From positions 446,038-510,037 of the forward strand of contig CAJJDN010000042.1 of assembly GCA_905182985.1 (NCBI GenBank): a stretch of 64,000 nt of DNA, written 5' to 3'. The notes under the pieces were generated by a model. It made no database searches, had not been told where the DNA came from, and saw only the letters and a list, made by a program, of their open reading frames with translations. Source of the stretch: Paramecium sonneborni. Taxonomy: Eukaryota > Ciliophora > Oligohymenophorea > Peniculida > Parameciidae. This document shows, one piece after another, positions 35,517 through 47,917 of the stretch (positions are counted from its first letter, which is position 1; every line of letters begins with the position of its first letter). The position numbers and the translations under genes are program-made.

Positions 35517-36649
35517 TCATTTTCTTCCAAGGCTGGTTTATGATGCTAAGGATCTAACTTAGTCTTTGAACAATTAGATGACAACATCGATGATGGCATT
35601 TTCCTCTATAGATTATTGTGATAATTGGTACCGGCTCTTCTGGCAGTTTCTGAGGCATAGAATTCTCTTTTTTCTTCTAAATCAGCGGTAGCTCCAGCAA
35701 CAGCGTTCAATGAATCTTTCCAGAGTTTTAAGGCTTTGGCTTATTAAGCAAGGACAGCTGGGAGTTGCTATAATATAAAATATAAAAATAGAGTACAGTT
35801 TCTAATTTTTCAACAAGTCCTGTTCTTCTTTCTTATTCAGAGGTCAACCAAGCAACTTCAGCATTAGTATCTGAAACATATTTGGCAAGAGCAAATGCAG
35901 CATGGATTTCTTATTCTTATAAGGTAGCAAGAGTTGATTCTAATTCAGCTTATAAATCAACTAAGATTGATAAGACTTATTCTCCGGTTGTGCCTTCTCT
36001 CTTAACTTCAGCAAGTGATTAGAATTTTTAGATGGCATCTTATTAGAAAAGATGACTGTATGCTGATAATTTATCGGCAATAGTTTAAGCTTTTTCAACA
36101 AGTTCAACTCCAGCATTGTTTGTAAGGAATCCAGCAACATCTTATTATAAGAGTTAAACAACTCCGATGGCATCAGCATGATCAGCAAGGGATCTAACAA
36201 AAAGTCCATTGGCCCAACATCTTTAGTCTTGGAGTTAATTATTTCTTCTAACAATTTCAGCAAGTCTAGCTTCAGCCCAGGCCAACCATGAATATCCATC
36301 CTTAATTAATTAATGATTTTGCTTACCCTGACTTAAGCTTCAACATCAGCTCTGACAGCACCAAGTGCTTCCCATTATTACTTATTAAGTGAAGCAACAT
36401 TTGTCAAATCACCAATAACTTATGAAAAGATTTCTACAATTAAATATATTATATACCTTCATCTGTATTGTTCTTTCTATCAGCAGCAGCTTATACTTAA
36501 ACATTTTCTGTTTTCAAATCTCTTAGGAGATTGTAAACGGATTCAACGGCATCATTTCCTCTTGTGCCTGCTTAGAGAAGCACAGCAAATTTGTTTGTGT
36601 CAAGTGCAAACACAGCTGCTACGAGGCAAATCACAACAAATGTTTTCAT
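35517..36649 (-). CDS. Trichocyst matrix protein (TMP) precursor
   Basis: The 342-aa precursor has the signal peptide MKTFVVICLVAAVFALDTN and acidic coils (LVDLQAELESTLATLQEQE, ATADLEEKREFYASETARR). Introns at 36434-36456, 36301-36326, 35768-35796 and 35606-35631 restore an exact 343-codon frame. It differs from the other three TMPs by Trp-containing segments (GYSWLAWAEARLAEI). TMPs of different subfamilies co-assemble in the trichocyst core. Motif TTCCGTTTTT (sense orientation) lies 20-29 bp upstream of the ATG. Confidence 0.88.
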
Positions 36650-37803
36650 ATTTATTTTTAATAATACCAAAAACGGAATAAAATTTCTTCGTTTTAATAT
36701 TGGTATATATTATTATTTTTATATTTCTTCACATACACATACTCATCCAATATTTATTCCTATTCCATTCATTCTATTCTTCTCACCTTTATTAATCAGC
36801 AATCAAAACATTTATTTAATAACTCATATTCTAAATAAGCAATTCTTTTAAAAGATACTGTTAGTCTTAATATTTCAATCTAACTTATTTATATCACAAA
36901 TCTCTCTTCTACTATCCATTTATTATTATATCACCTAAAATTTTAATCTTTATTCATCACCTTATTATATTATCATCTTATTTTAATCATTTTACTTTCG
37001 ATATTTCTAATAATTTTCTTTCAAATTTATTTAAACTTTTTACTTTTCTTATTATTCATTCAACAAACCTATTTTTCTTCAAGGAAAATTTAATTACGTA
37101 TAAATTCTTTTTACCATTGTTTCAATTTTACTATTATTCAAATACAATCTCAAAATATATTTATTATTAAAAATACACAAATCAAAATAAATTAATTATT
37201 GCAATATAAATGAAAATTTTTAATGTATAAATTTTCTTAATTTTAATCAGTATTTTCAAATTTATACAAAAACTAAAAAATTTATAGAATAGTTTTGAAC
37301 TAAATAACATTAATAAATTATTTTAAGATGATTATTTGCACTCTTTTTAAGAATCATATAATGAATGATGTTATTATCTTTGAAATATGTGGATATATCT
37401 ATCATAATTATTGCTTGAGTCGATGCTTCTCATAAAATTATATTAAATAATGTATGAATTATTATAATAAAATAGACTTTAATAATATTAGATTTTAAAT
37501 TGATTAATTAGATTAAATTTAAATTGTTATCAATACTTTTTGGTATTTATGAATTCATGTAATTTATTAATAGTTTTCGAAAAAAAAGAATAAATAATAG
37601 AGGAGTTAATTAAGAATTATAAATATCTTTAATTAGATTAATACATTAATAATAAATTATAAGATACGAAAATGGATAAGAAAATCTGAAAATAAAAATG
37701 CAGAGAATAAAGAAAAAAGTACTTTAGATGAAAAAGATTTTTTTTATATTTTTAACATGAATAAGCATAATGGAATTAAAAATAATAAGCTGAATATTAA
37801 AGT
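36650..37803. other. Intergenic DNA with TMP promoter
   Basis: It contains the CGTTTTT-type motif at 36669. No convincing gene was found in the remaining ~1.1 kb, although T-rich and A-rich runs alternate. Confidence 0.5.
36669..36678. promoter_or_regulatory. Candidate TMP motif AAAAACGGAA
   Basis: This is the reverse complement of TTCCGTTTTT, 20-29 bp upstream of the TMP start. It has the same position and orientation as the motif of the TMP at 28165. Confidence 0.45.
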
Positions 37804-38597
37804 ATGTTAGATCAAATAATCAAATATATCTTAATTTCAAAGATTACTTTAATAATTAATTAAAAATATTTGTAAAGTGAAAGATAGATTTAATTCGACA
37901 TTGATATTAATGATATTCGTTCTATCAAAAATTAAGATCCAAATTCTTATAATTGGAAATAAACTAGAAATATTAAAATTTATAACTAGATTAAGATTAT
38001 GCTTCTGTAATCGAGAATTTATCATAATGTTACAAAAATTGAATAAAAAAATGAATATTATATTCAAAAATGTCAGTATATTAATTTCGGGGAAATTTAT
38101 AAAATTTAATAAATTTAAGCGATGAAATAAATCTTAATAGTATTAGTAATAGAGAGACTTATCCTTTTGAATAATAAAGTAATTTAATTGGATAAATTGA
38201 TTAACTGGGAAAGTGCAGTTATTTAAGGTTTAAAATTTGATTTTGTGATTTATTTTTTAAGATATTTATTATCACTAGAATGACTATTAAAGTAAAATAA
38301 ATTAGAATTTCCAAAATTTAACATAGAAGAAGTAGTAAAAAAAGAAGATGAGAAGTTTAGAGGAGTAATTAGAAATATCAGAGAATCGATTGATATGTAA
38401 ATGAAGATAATAATAATAGGATATAAGAGTGGCCTCCTTAACTGAATATTTAAAATTCAAATGAAAGATTTAAACTATTTCTAGGTTTTCTTAATATTTT
38501 TAGATAGAATGTTATGGAAAATAATTAGAAAGAATAATAAAATGATAATTTAGGTGAAAATTCATCATCTAAGTAATATTTTTTGATAAGCTTATGA
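37804..38597 (+). pseudogene. Degraded gene of unknown family
   Basis: One frame reads from MLDQIIKYILISKI through SERQIQFDIDINDIRSIKNQ to YFLRYLLSLE, then a TGA at 38281-38283. The same frame resumes with LLKQNKLEFPKFNIEEVV and KFRGVIRNIRESID. A further frame carries the apparent C-terminus (QEWPPQLNIQNSNERFKLFL ... NSSSKQYFLISL, stop at 38595-38597). At least one in-frame stop and one frameshift separate the parts. No domain was recognised. Confidence 0.4.
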
Positions 38598-38734
38598 AAT
38601 GTTTAAATATTTAATTAGATTTAGAAATATTATTTAAATGAATATTAAGAAATAATAATATATTATTAATTAATAGATAGATTATAGTAAAATGATTAAA
38701 ATATAAGAATATTGAATAATATATTTCAATAATG

Positions 38735-39438
38735 TCAATTTTATTCCTTACTGTATTTTTTAATGCTTTCTTCTAAAGCACTTTTGCAACCACAATCTCC
38801 TCCCCATCTTTAATGTATTTCACTACAATTAAAAATTGGCTAATAATATATAATTGTAAGTATATACTTTTTGTAATCTTTCATTAACAACATTGTGTAA
38901 CATACAAAGATATGACATAAAATCGACTCTAGTAGTTCCATCAAAAGGTAAAACGGTAGTCATATTTAGAAAATGTCCAGCACACTCTTTGCAAGGAAAG
39001 AACTGGCCACTAATATGTAAATAATAGTATTATCTTTTTACAATAGATTCAAAAAGACATTGATTTTGAATGTAAATTCTTCATCAAAATCAACAGGAAG
39101 AGTAGCAGAAATCATATGTAAAAGAGTCCATCCAGCATGACCTAATTCTTCTCTTGTAATTCCATTAGTAAATTTCTTTTCTATCATATATATATTTAAA
39201 AAGTATAACCTTCAATTAAATCAGTTTCATTTTAATCTAATATTTTTAAATGCTCTTCATCTATCTTTTTAATTTCCCAAGGTAAAGGAACTTGAACAGC
39301 AATCAAATCAGTAGCTTTAATGAATTAAACTTCTTAAGTCTATTAGGATGTTTAATCAAATTAATGGATTGTATTAAGAAGGAACAGAGTAATAAAAAAG
39401 AGTGAGACACCAACAATCACTATATAAGGTTTTTACAT
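38735..39438 (-). CDS. Erv/ALR-family FAD-linked sulfhydryl oxidase with N-terminal membrane anchor
   Basis: The 204-aa protein starts with an uncleaved-signal-like hydrophobic stretch (YIVIVGVSLFFITLFLLN). The ERV/ALR domain carries LGHAGWTLLHM, LFGQFFPCKECAGHF (the redox CxxC is CKEC), HNVVNERLQKP and the structural Cys pair in GGDCGCKS. Introns at 39181-39209, 39010-39041 and 38840-38867 are needed. The enzyme would form disulfides using O2, and the membrane signal suggests the ER/secretory route rather than mitochondria. Its start is 37 bp from the divergent SPRY gene. Confidence 0.92.
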
Positions 39439-39475
39439 TAAATAAAATAAAAATATATAAAAATGGAATACCCAG

Positions 39476-40083
39476 ATGGGTACCTATTACGTAAGAATAA
39501 AAACTAAGTAAGCTCTGTTTTCTTGGGACCCTTAACGTACTAGTACTAAATTGAAATTGTGCCAAGACTAATTATAAGTGATAGCTACAGATGGATCTGG
39601 ATTTAAAAGTGCTATTGGTGATTAGGTATTAAGATTATTATTTTAAGGAATTCACTCCAGGTTATAAATATTACTATGAGATTAAAATCTTGAAAGGCAG
39701 TTTAATTAAGATTGGCGTATGCACCAAAAATGGGTTGTTCTAAGATGTAAACTCAATGCTCCACCTAAGCAAGCTTTCAGTGATAATGAAGAAGGATGGG
39801 CAATCTATAATGGTGAACTGAGACACAATTCGAATTCCAGTGGCAATAAGTATGGCAAATAATACAAGAAAGGTGATATTATTGGAGTTATGCTTAATAT
39901 GATTGATGTACAAAATATCTAATTCAACTTTTAAAGGGTTAATTATCTTTTTCTATTAATGGTGAGAATCAAGGAATTGCCTTTGAATCCAAAGAACTTA
40001 AAGAAATTCCACTTTATGCTGCCATTGCTCCTATCTATAAAGAAGATGGTATCGAATTGCTTATGGCTGTCAGAGAAGATTGA
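39476..40083 (+). CDS. SPRY-domain protein, 177 aa
   Basis: After introns 39626-39647, 39747-39769 and 39908-39936 the frame is a nearly stand-alone SPRY domain: FSWDPQRTSTKLKLCQDQLQ, YYYEIKILKGSLIKIGVCT, GWAIYNGELRHNSNSSGNKY, GDIIGVMLNMI, and LSFSINGENQGIAFES. SPRY domains are protein-interaction modules, and the partner is unknown. The ATG at 39476 is used because the ATG at 39463 is out of frame. It shares a 37-bp divergent promoter region with the Erv-type oxidase. Confidence 0.88.
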
Positions 40084-40229
40084 TTCTTAATTAAATTAAT
40101 CATTATTTCTTTAAAATTCCATCGTTTATTATTTCTACACTCACTTTTTCTCTTTTAATTTCTTTCCATTTTTTATAAATTACTTCGAAATCACTTGTTT
40201 TTAATATATTTTAATGATTTATTATAATT

Positions 40230-42115
40230 TCATCTTCCTTATGGATATTAATCTAAAATTAATCTTAATTTTACAATAACTAAATGCTTATTATTTATTT
40301 TGATAGTTAATTTTAAATGCATCTATATCAGCTTAAGATGTCTATAACTAATTATATTACACTTAATGATTCCCTATTGGAATCTATTTCTATATCTCTA
40401 ATTCCTCTTTCTCTTTTTTCAAATCCAACATTCCCAAAAGATCAATTGGATTATTATTTTTTTATTTTTATTCTGATCCACTAATAAAATCACCAAAGAC
40501 GAAATCTTCTTATTTTTTTTATTAAACATTTTACTAATTATAGTTTTATTATTATTATTAGTTTATTTAAAAGTTATACTATTAATTATTCATATTATTT
40601 TATTATTATTAGTTATAATTAGTCTATAAAGATGACTGATAACTTAATTAATTAGTATTTTGATTTCCTACTTAATTTTAAAACTATTAATAAAATTATT
40701 CGTGTTATTATTAATATAATTATTATGGTTATTAAATTTGCTATTCTTATGTCTGTTTTAGTTATTATGTAATTTAATTCATTTATGTTTATTATACAGT
40801 TTATTATTATATTTATTAGTTAAATATATCTGTAGGTAAATAGAGAGGAAATTATGCTTATTACAATGGAAAATCTTAAGTTTTAACATTTTCGAAAGAA
40901 CCCCAATCATTATCAAACGATTTTTAAGGTGCTGCAGTTTATAGAGATTAATTATGTTGAGTTTATTAGTTTTATGCTAAATTTTATTGGTTTCCACTAT
41001 CAAAAATATCAAATATATTTTATTTTTATGGTTATATTTATTATTCTGTACTTTATTTTTACTATTAAAGTTGCTAAGATTATTATGATATTTATTTTGG
41101 TCCTGGAACATCCCATTTTTCACCTGGTTTAATAAGTTTATTAACAGGTTCCTGGAATGGTGCTTATAATATTTCTGATTAAGTTTAAGGTACAGTCCAT
41201 TATATTGAATGATTATTATTATTGTTTTCTTAAATACTACTATTTTTATTATTATTAGTCTCTGATTTTTTATATTTATCTAAGCCACTTGCATCCCAAA
41301 TTCCATACTTTTATTCTAAATAGGATAATATATAATATTTACAATAGGCTTAATAATCAGATTTTGTTGTATTATTTTATTCATTAAGATTATTTTGATT
41401 AGTCTCATTTTTTGAATAATCATTTCCATATCCTTTATTGAATTCATTCTTAAATGTATCTCTTCCATAACCTTAGTAGTTAGTATTACTTCCAATTGCA
41501 CCAATTCCTCCTGCAGCTTGTATTTATTTAATTTAATTAACATACCTGCCAAACGTTCACGAATCTTTTTAGCCTTTTCTCTTTCTTCTTCAATCAATTT
41601 TTCATTACAAAGTAAATCAACAAGTTATTTACTTTTTTCTCTAACTAAAATAATAACTTCATTTTTACTTGATAATCCTTTATCAGATCCTTGTTCAACC
41701 ATTATGAAATCTGAAAAACTTCTAATTTTAAATATGCAATCTCTAAATTCTCCAACACAACGAGGAGCTCCATTTTTTGTTAAATAATCAATCATATTGA
41801 GTGTCTAATTATTTAATTCTCCATACTTTCATAATTCTACGCCATTCACGATTATCAGAATCTAACCGCTTCCAAATAAATTTCATAATTGTATCGCATT
41901 ATGTACTAAAATTTAATTAGCTTATTTTGTACAATTGATAAGATGCTTCAGAAATTTCTTAGAACAATTTTGTTGGTGTGTTCCAATTTTCATTTGAAGT
42001 AGCTTCAATTAAAATATCAGTTAAAGGAGGCTTTGTTAATTTATCTTTTCTAAATTTTTGATTTTAACAATTAGTACATTTAGAGAGCAGCTTCTTTGAT
42101 GGCTTAGAAATTCAT
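40230..42115 (-). CDS. Epsin-like ENTH-domain endocytic adaptor
   Basis: The N-terminal ENTH domain is clear: EATSNENWNTPTKLFQEI, KFIWKRLDSDNREWRRIMK, MIDYLTKNGAPRCVGEFRD, LVDLLCNEKLIEEEREKAKK. It is followed by ~430 residues of Q/N-rich, mostly TAA-encoded sequence carrying short adaptor-type motifs (NIFDIFD, DNDWGSF, EDFVFGDF, and NPIDLLGML, which resembles a clathrin box). Introns at 42050-42077, 41805-41826, 41517-41545 and 40253-40274 give 594 aa. The first is supported because it connects the true start MNFQAIKEAAL to the domain. The last is preferred, but without it the frame runs to 40141. Confidence 0.9.
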
Positions 42116-42503
42116 TAAATAAATTTATGTTATCAAATCCAATACCATTATCAAAATAAAGAGGTATATCGTAACCTAGTCGAGGACAGTTCATTAAAGT
42201 TTTATTTAAGAAGAGAAGGCTAGACAAATAGATAAGGAAAACCAATTACTATTTAAAAAATACTTGGTATTACAATGAAATTAAGAAACTGTTCAACAAA
42301 TCCTATAAAAAACACATTAAATTATAAGAATGGAAAAGATTTTCAATAGAAGATAATAGATGAAAACTAAAATTTATTTGGTAGTGTTTTTCGGTATGAC
42401 TTTAAAATTTAATTTAACATATATAAATTTCAGATAAGATCACTATAAAAGGAATTCAATTAATAGAGACTCATGGTGATTTTGGGTGATTAATAAATAT
42501 AAA
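42116..42503. other. Spacer between epsin start and acidic-protein stop
   Basis: This 388-bp AT-rich promoter-sized stretch holds no gene. Confidence 0.5.
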
Positions 42504-42944
42504 TCAATTTTGTTCATCACTTTCTGTTTCCCATTCATCATTTTCATAATTTTCAGGACCAGTAATTGGTCTGAAATACTCTCTATCTCCTCTTTAATGT
42601 AATTCTTCCTACATTTCTTCATACATTTATTCATATATTTGTTTATCTAATTCATCTTCTTCATAATGAGAATCTTCATCAACCCATGATAATTGTTCTT
42701 CTTTATTGAAATGCAAATTTCCAAATTCATCTAAATGACATTAAGTTTTCAATTGAATTTTTTTCATTTATTCTTATTCTACGTTTAAATCAGGATGAGA
42801 ATCATCTTTATAAATGAGATCAGCCATAGTTCTATATTAAAAATTAGCAAGAATTTCTTAAGCTTATTCTATAGATAGTTAGCTTTATGGTTTTTGGATA
42901 TTTTTTATTGGTTTTTATTAATCTCTTCGAAACCACTTGAACAT
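42504..42944 (-). CDS. Small acidic protein, unknown, 146 aa
   Basis: The intronless frame begins MFKWFRRDQQKPIKNIQKPQ and becomes strongly acidic: WVDEDSHYEEDELDKQIYEQ, then NYENDEWETESDEQN at the end. A cluster FRPITGPENYE precedes the acidic tail. No family was recognised. The upstream ATG at 42942-42944 is used because it extends the frame in a protein-like way; an internal ATG at 42825-42827 is the alternative. It is divergent from the PFK-2 gene, with 41 bp between starts. Confidence 0.6.
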
Positions 42945-42985
42945 TAAAATTATTTTAAGGTTAAGAATTATTAAAATTTTATAAT

Positions 42986-44407
<1,422 letters not shown>

Positions 44408-44485
44408 TTATATTAATGAAATGTTAATGGAGGTGATCATTAATAATAATATAATTTATTTATATTATAATGATTGAAAATAAAT

Positions 44486-44495
44486 ATTCGTTTTT
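44486..44495. promoter_or_regulatory. Candidate TMP motif ATTCGTTTTT
   Basis: The element is 54-63 bp upstream of the TMP start at 44549, in sense orientation. It is identical to the element at 22492-22501. Confidence 0.45.
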
Positions 44496-44548
44496 CAATT
44501 TTTAGCACAAAATAATGATCAGATGTATATCAATAATAATAACATTAA

Positions 44549-45762
44549 ATGTTAAAACTAACTCTTTGTGTATTGTTAGTGCTTGGTGCAACAGCAATCA
44601 ATGTCTAATCCTCTATCTGGACTAACCGTGACTAAAAGGCTCTTGCTTAAATTCACTCATCTGGTTGGGGAAAGTTCATTTTGAATTATGCTGAACTCCA
44701 TATGACAACAGGAGGTATTCTTTCTGAACTTAACAGCGAAATTGAAAAACTCGTAAAACTATTTATTTAATAATAAAGGTTGGCGAATTAGAAGAAGAAT
44801 TAGCTGGAGTCCATCACGAATTTAACAGAAGAACAGATGTTCATCATAGAGAAGTAACTAGACTTGAATAAGAAATCTAAGACAAAGAAAGAGGTATCGA
44901 TATTTAGTAATTATTTTTAGAACTCTTCAATGCTCATGATTTCTATGATAATGTTCTTATCCCATAAAGAGATAGATTTGCTGCTTAACTTGAATAATTA
45001 TAAGAAAATATTGCCCATAATAGATAAACTCTTGAATAAGCAACAGTCTAAAGAGCAAATGATCATGAGGTCTTTGAAGCTTAAGTTGCTGAACATAACG
45101 ATGCTATTAGTGCTATTGATGAATGTCTTTAATTGTTAAGCACACTTGAAACACCATCTCTTGCTCAAATCAAGAAAGTATAAAAGAACCTTAGCAAAAT
45201 CTAAAACTCATTGAAAAAGCACAACTAATTCTAAATCTTTGTTAAAGTACTTTTAGAAATCACTGTTGAATCTAATTTTGCTGATTAAGGTGCTCTTAGA
45301 GATGTAACTTATTTTTATATCTATTTTAGATTGTTGTTGCTTTCAATGATTTAAGAGTAGAATTAGTTGATTCACTCAATTAACTTACAGCTGATGAAGC
45401 TTAAGATGTTGCTGATTATAATGCTTAAGTTATATAATTGAATTAAGAACATGCTGAATTCTAAAGAGCTGTTGTTGTAAAGAATGCTGAAATTGAAGCT
45501 AATGCAAGTATTATCAACATATCTAATCAATTTAGCCAAGATTGAATAAACACTTGAACTTATCGATGAACTCGATGCTGATTTAGCAACACTCAATGGA
45601 TAATTATAAGCTGAAAATGATGACTATGCTTTCGCCACTGATGTCTACAATTCTACAGTTGCAGAATATAATAAAGAAATCAATGCTGCTAACCAAGCCT
45701 TAGAATTGCTCAACTAACCAAGATTTTAAGATTATGTTAAATCTTAACTCAAAGGAGCATGA
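44549..45762 (+). CDS. Trichocyst matrix protein (TMP) precursor
   Basis: This is the fourth TMP in the window. The signal peptide is [19 protein letters not shown], and long acidic coils ([38 protein letters not shown]) are separated by a linker with [20 protein letters not shown]. The C-terminal coil ends VKSQLKGA. Introns at 44753-44778, 45304-45329 and 45508-45535 give 377 aa. A further 27-nt in-frame segment near 44893-44919 could also be an intron, because it starts GTATC and ends TTTAG without a TGA. It is the only TMP on the plus strand here. Confidence 0.9.
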
Positions 45763-46562
45763 TCTATTCAATAATATCAATCAAAAGTTATCACCATTCT
45801 ATCAAATCTTTATTTACTTTTATTCTTTTTCATTTTCTTATCTTAAAACACGTCTTATACTTAATTATTTCATTTAATTTTTTTTTTCACTCGTTTAACA
45901 AAAATAGTTATTAAATACCTACTTATATTCTTTATTTCTTATATCTCCATATTTAAGTTTACATTTCTTTACAATTCTTCATGAACTTAATTTAGCATTT
46001 ATAAAGAATAAATACTCATTTGAAGAGAAGATTTTATAAATTAACACAAATATATTATTTCATTATTTCAAACATTTCATTGTAATGCTACTAATAAATT
46101 TTATCAAAATGAAACTTAACATTCATGAAAATTATGAATAAATATTTTGGCAAAGAATAGCATGATAATGAAAATTTTATAATTAAAAATAGTAACCCTC
46201 ATGCTAGTTTTTGTATTTTACGGTTGATCTTTTTACATAAAAACCATTTTTTTCCATCTGTAATATCCCTAAAAAAAGTTAGAATTAATAAAAAATAGAT
46301 ATGTGTCTGTTTAATTATAAATTAAAATGGCAAATTTATCAAATAATTGATTTCTGTGAAAAACTATATTAAACTTATTATTTTATTTTCGATTATATGA
46401 TAATTGTATTTCATTATTTAATTAGAATCTATTTAAGAGAAAAAATGCGAATATGAAGTATCATTTATGATCTTATGCTTTCAAAGTATCAACTTAATTT
46501 CATATTTCATATCCTAATTTTTATGAAAGCTGTATTATGAAAACTATTTTTTTTAGCTAGAT
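45763..46562. other. Intergenic DNA
   Basis: No supported gene was found. It contains the TMP 3' flank and AT-rich sequence. Confidence 0.5.
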
Positions 46563-47339
46563 ATGAATATAGACAAAAATAAAAGTGAGTAATTAGTTTA
46601 ATACAGAGAGAAATTAGATATTATAACAATTTATAGAAAATCATTTATAAATAGAATGTGAATCAGTAGTATCGAACAATGAAGTCTCTTTTTAGTAATT
46701 AGATTTATAAAATAGACACAAATGTATTAGAAGATATTTAAATCTTTTTTACAATTTTATGTAATAAAGAAAAAAATTAATTTATAAAATCTTACTCTTT
46801 CTTAGAATTTTTATTTTCAATACAAAAATTAAGTTATAAGAAGCCTCCATCCCTGTTTTATTTTGACAATTAGATAAAATGAATTGAGAAGTAAAAGATT
46901 TATCGTCTTTTTAAATAAAGAGAGAATAGCAAAAATTTAAAGTGGATTCATTATGAAATTTAATTTGTTAATTAAGCGTAAATTGATTCGTAATTAAAAT
47001 ATTATATCTATAAGCAAAAAAAAACCTACCTTTTAATTAAATAAAATAATTCGAAATATTGTTGAAGTTGGTAATAACTAAATATATCTAACATTTTTTA
47101 TTAATAATGATGAATTTTTTAAAATGTAGGATTATTTTTAGAATAAAGGTCTGAATATAGACTACTTAAAAAATCTAAAAATTTCTGAAATATCCATAAT
47201 TTGTCAATTAATAATATTATTTTCAGGAAATAATATTTTATACTTTAATTGTCTTGTTAAAATGTAATCAGTTACAAAATAAAGAAAGTTTGACATTATT
47301 AATAAATTAAAAATAGCAAATTTTAAATAATCTATATGA
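46563..47339 (+). pseudogene. Possible degraded gene, unknown
   Basis: With one 22-nt intron starting GTGAG (46585-46606), a 93-codon frame reads in a protein-like way (QILQQFIENHLQIECESVVS ... CIRRYLNLFYNF) and stops at 46864-46866. Another frame then stays open to 47337-47339 with plausible sequence (FINNDEFFKMQDYFQNKGLN). No domain was recognised and no intron joins the parts. It may be chance openness in AT-rich DNA or a decayed gene. Confidence 0.25.
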
Positions 47340-47917
47340 GTAAGGAAGAATACTTTGTCATTTTTTGACAGTAAACTAAATTACTTTAAATAAGAAAATT
47401 TTTTAATTTAAATTTTAAACATTTTTCTAATTTTTACGGTATTTTCTCATCCAATCTATGAAATTTATAATATTTAAGTTAAATATTTAATTGAGAAAAA
47501 CACAAAGTTGAACGTTGTTTATAAGGTTCAACTAATAATACTGATTGTTTTTCTATATAATTTAAGTAACTCATAAATTAATTTATATTAAACTCATTTA
47601 ATATATGGAAAAATGTATTTAAATTCAAATATTTGTATTTTTTATTAAACGCATACTAATTATGATTTAAATATAATGAAATATATAATAATCTTGCATA
47701 TACTGGTTGTTAATTAGCAGATCTTTAAGCTCAGCTTTTTTCTTTAAACAGATAAATTAAGCTAATATAAAGGACAATATATAATATATTAAAATGACTA
47801 AGATATCTATAATTAAAGAATCTCATTAAATTTAATTGAATTTAAATTTTCTTAATGTAAATTCATTGAACTATTCATTAATTTTTACACAATAATAACA
47901 AGTCTTATTTTTAATAA
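47340..47917. other. Intergenic DNA upstream of the channel gene
   Basis: This is AT-rich, promoter-side sequence with no gene recognised. Confidence 0.5.
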
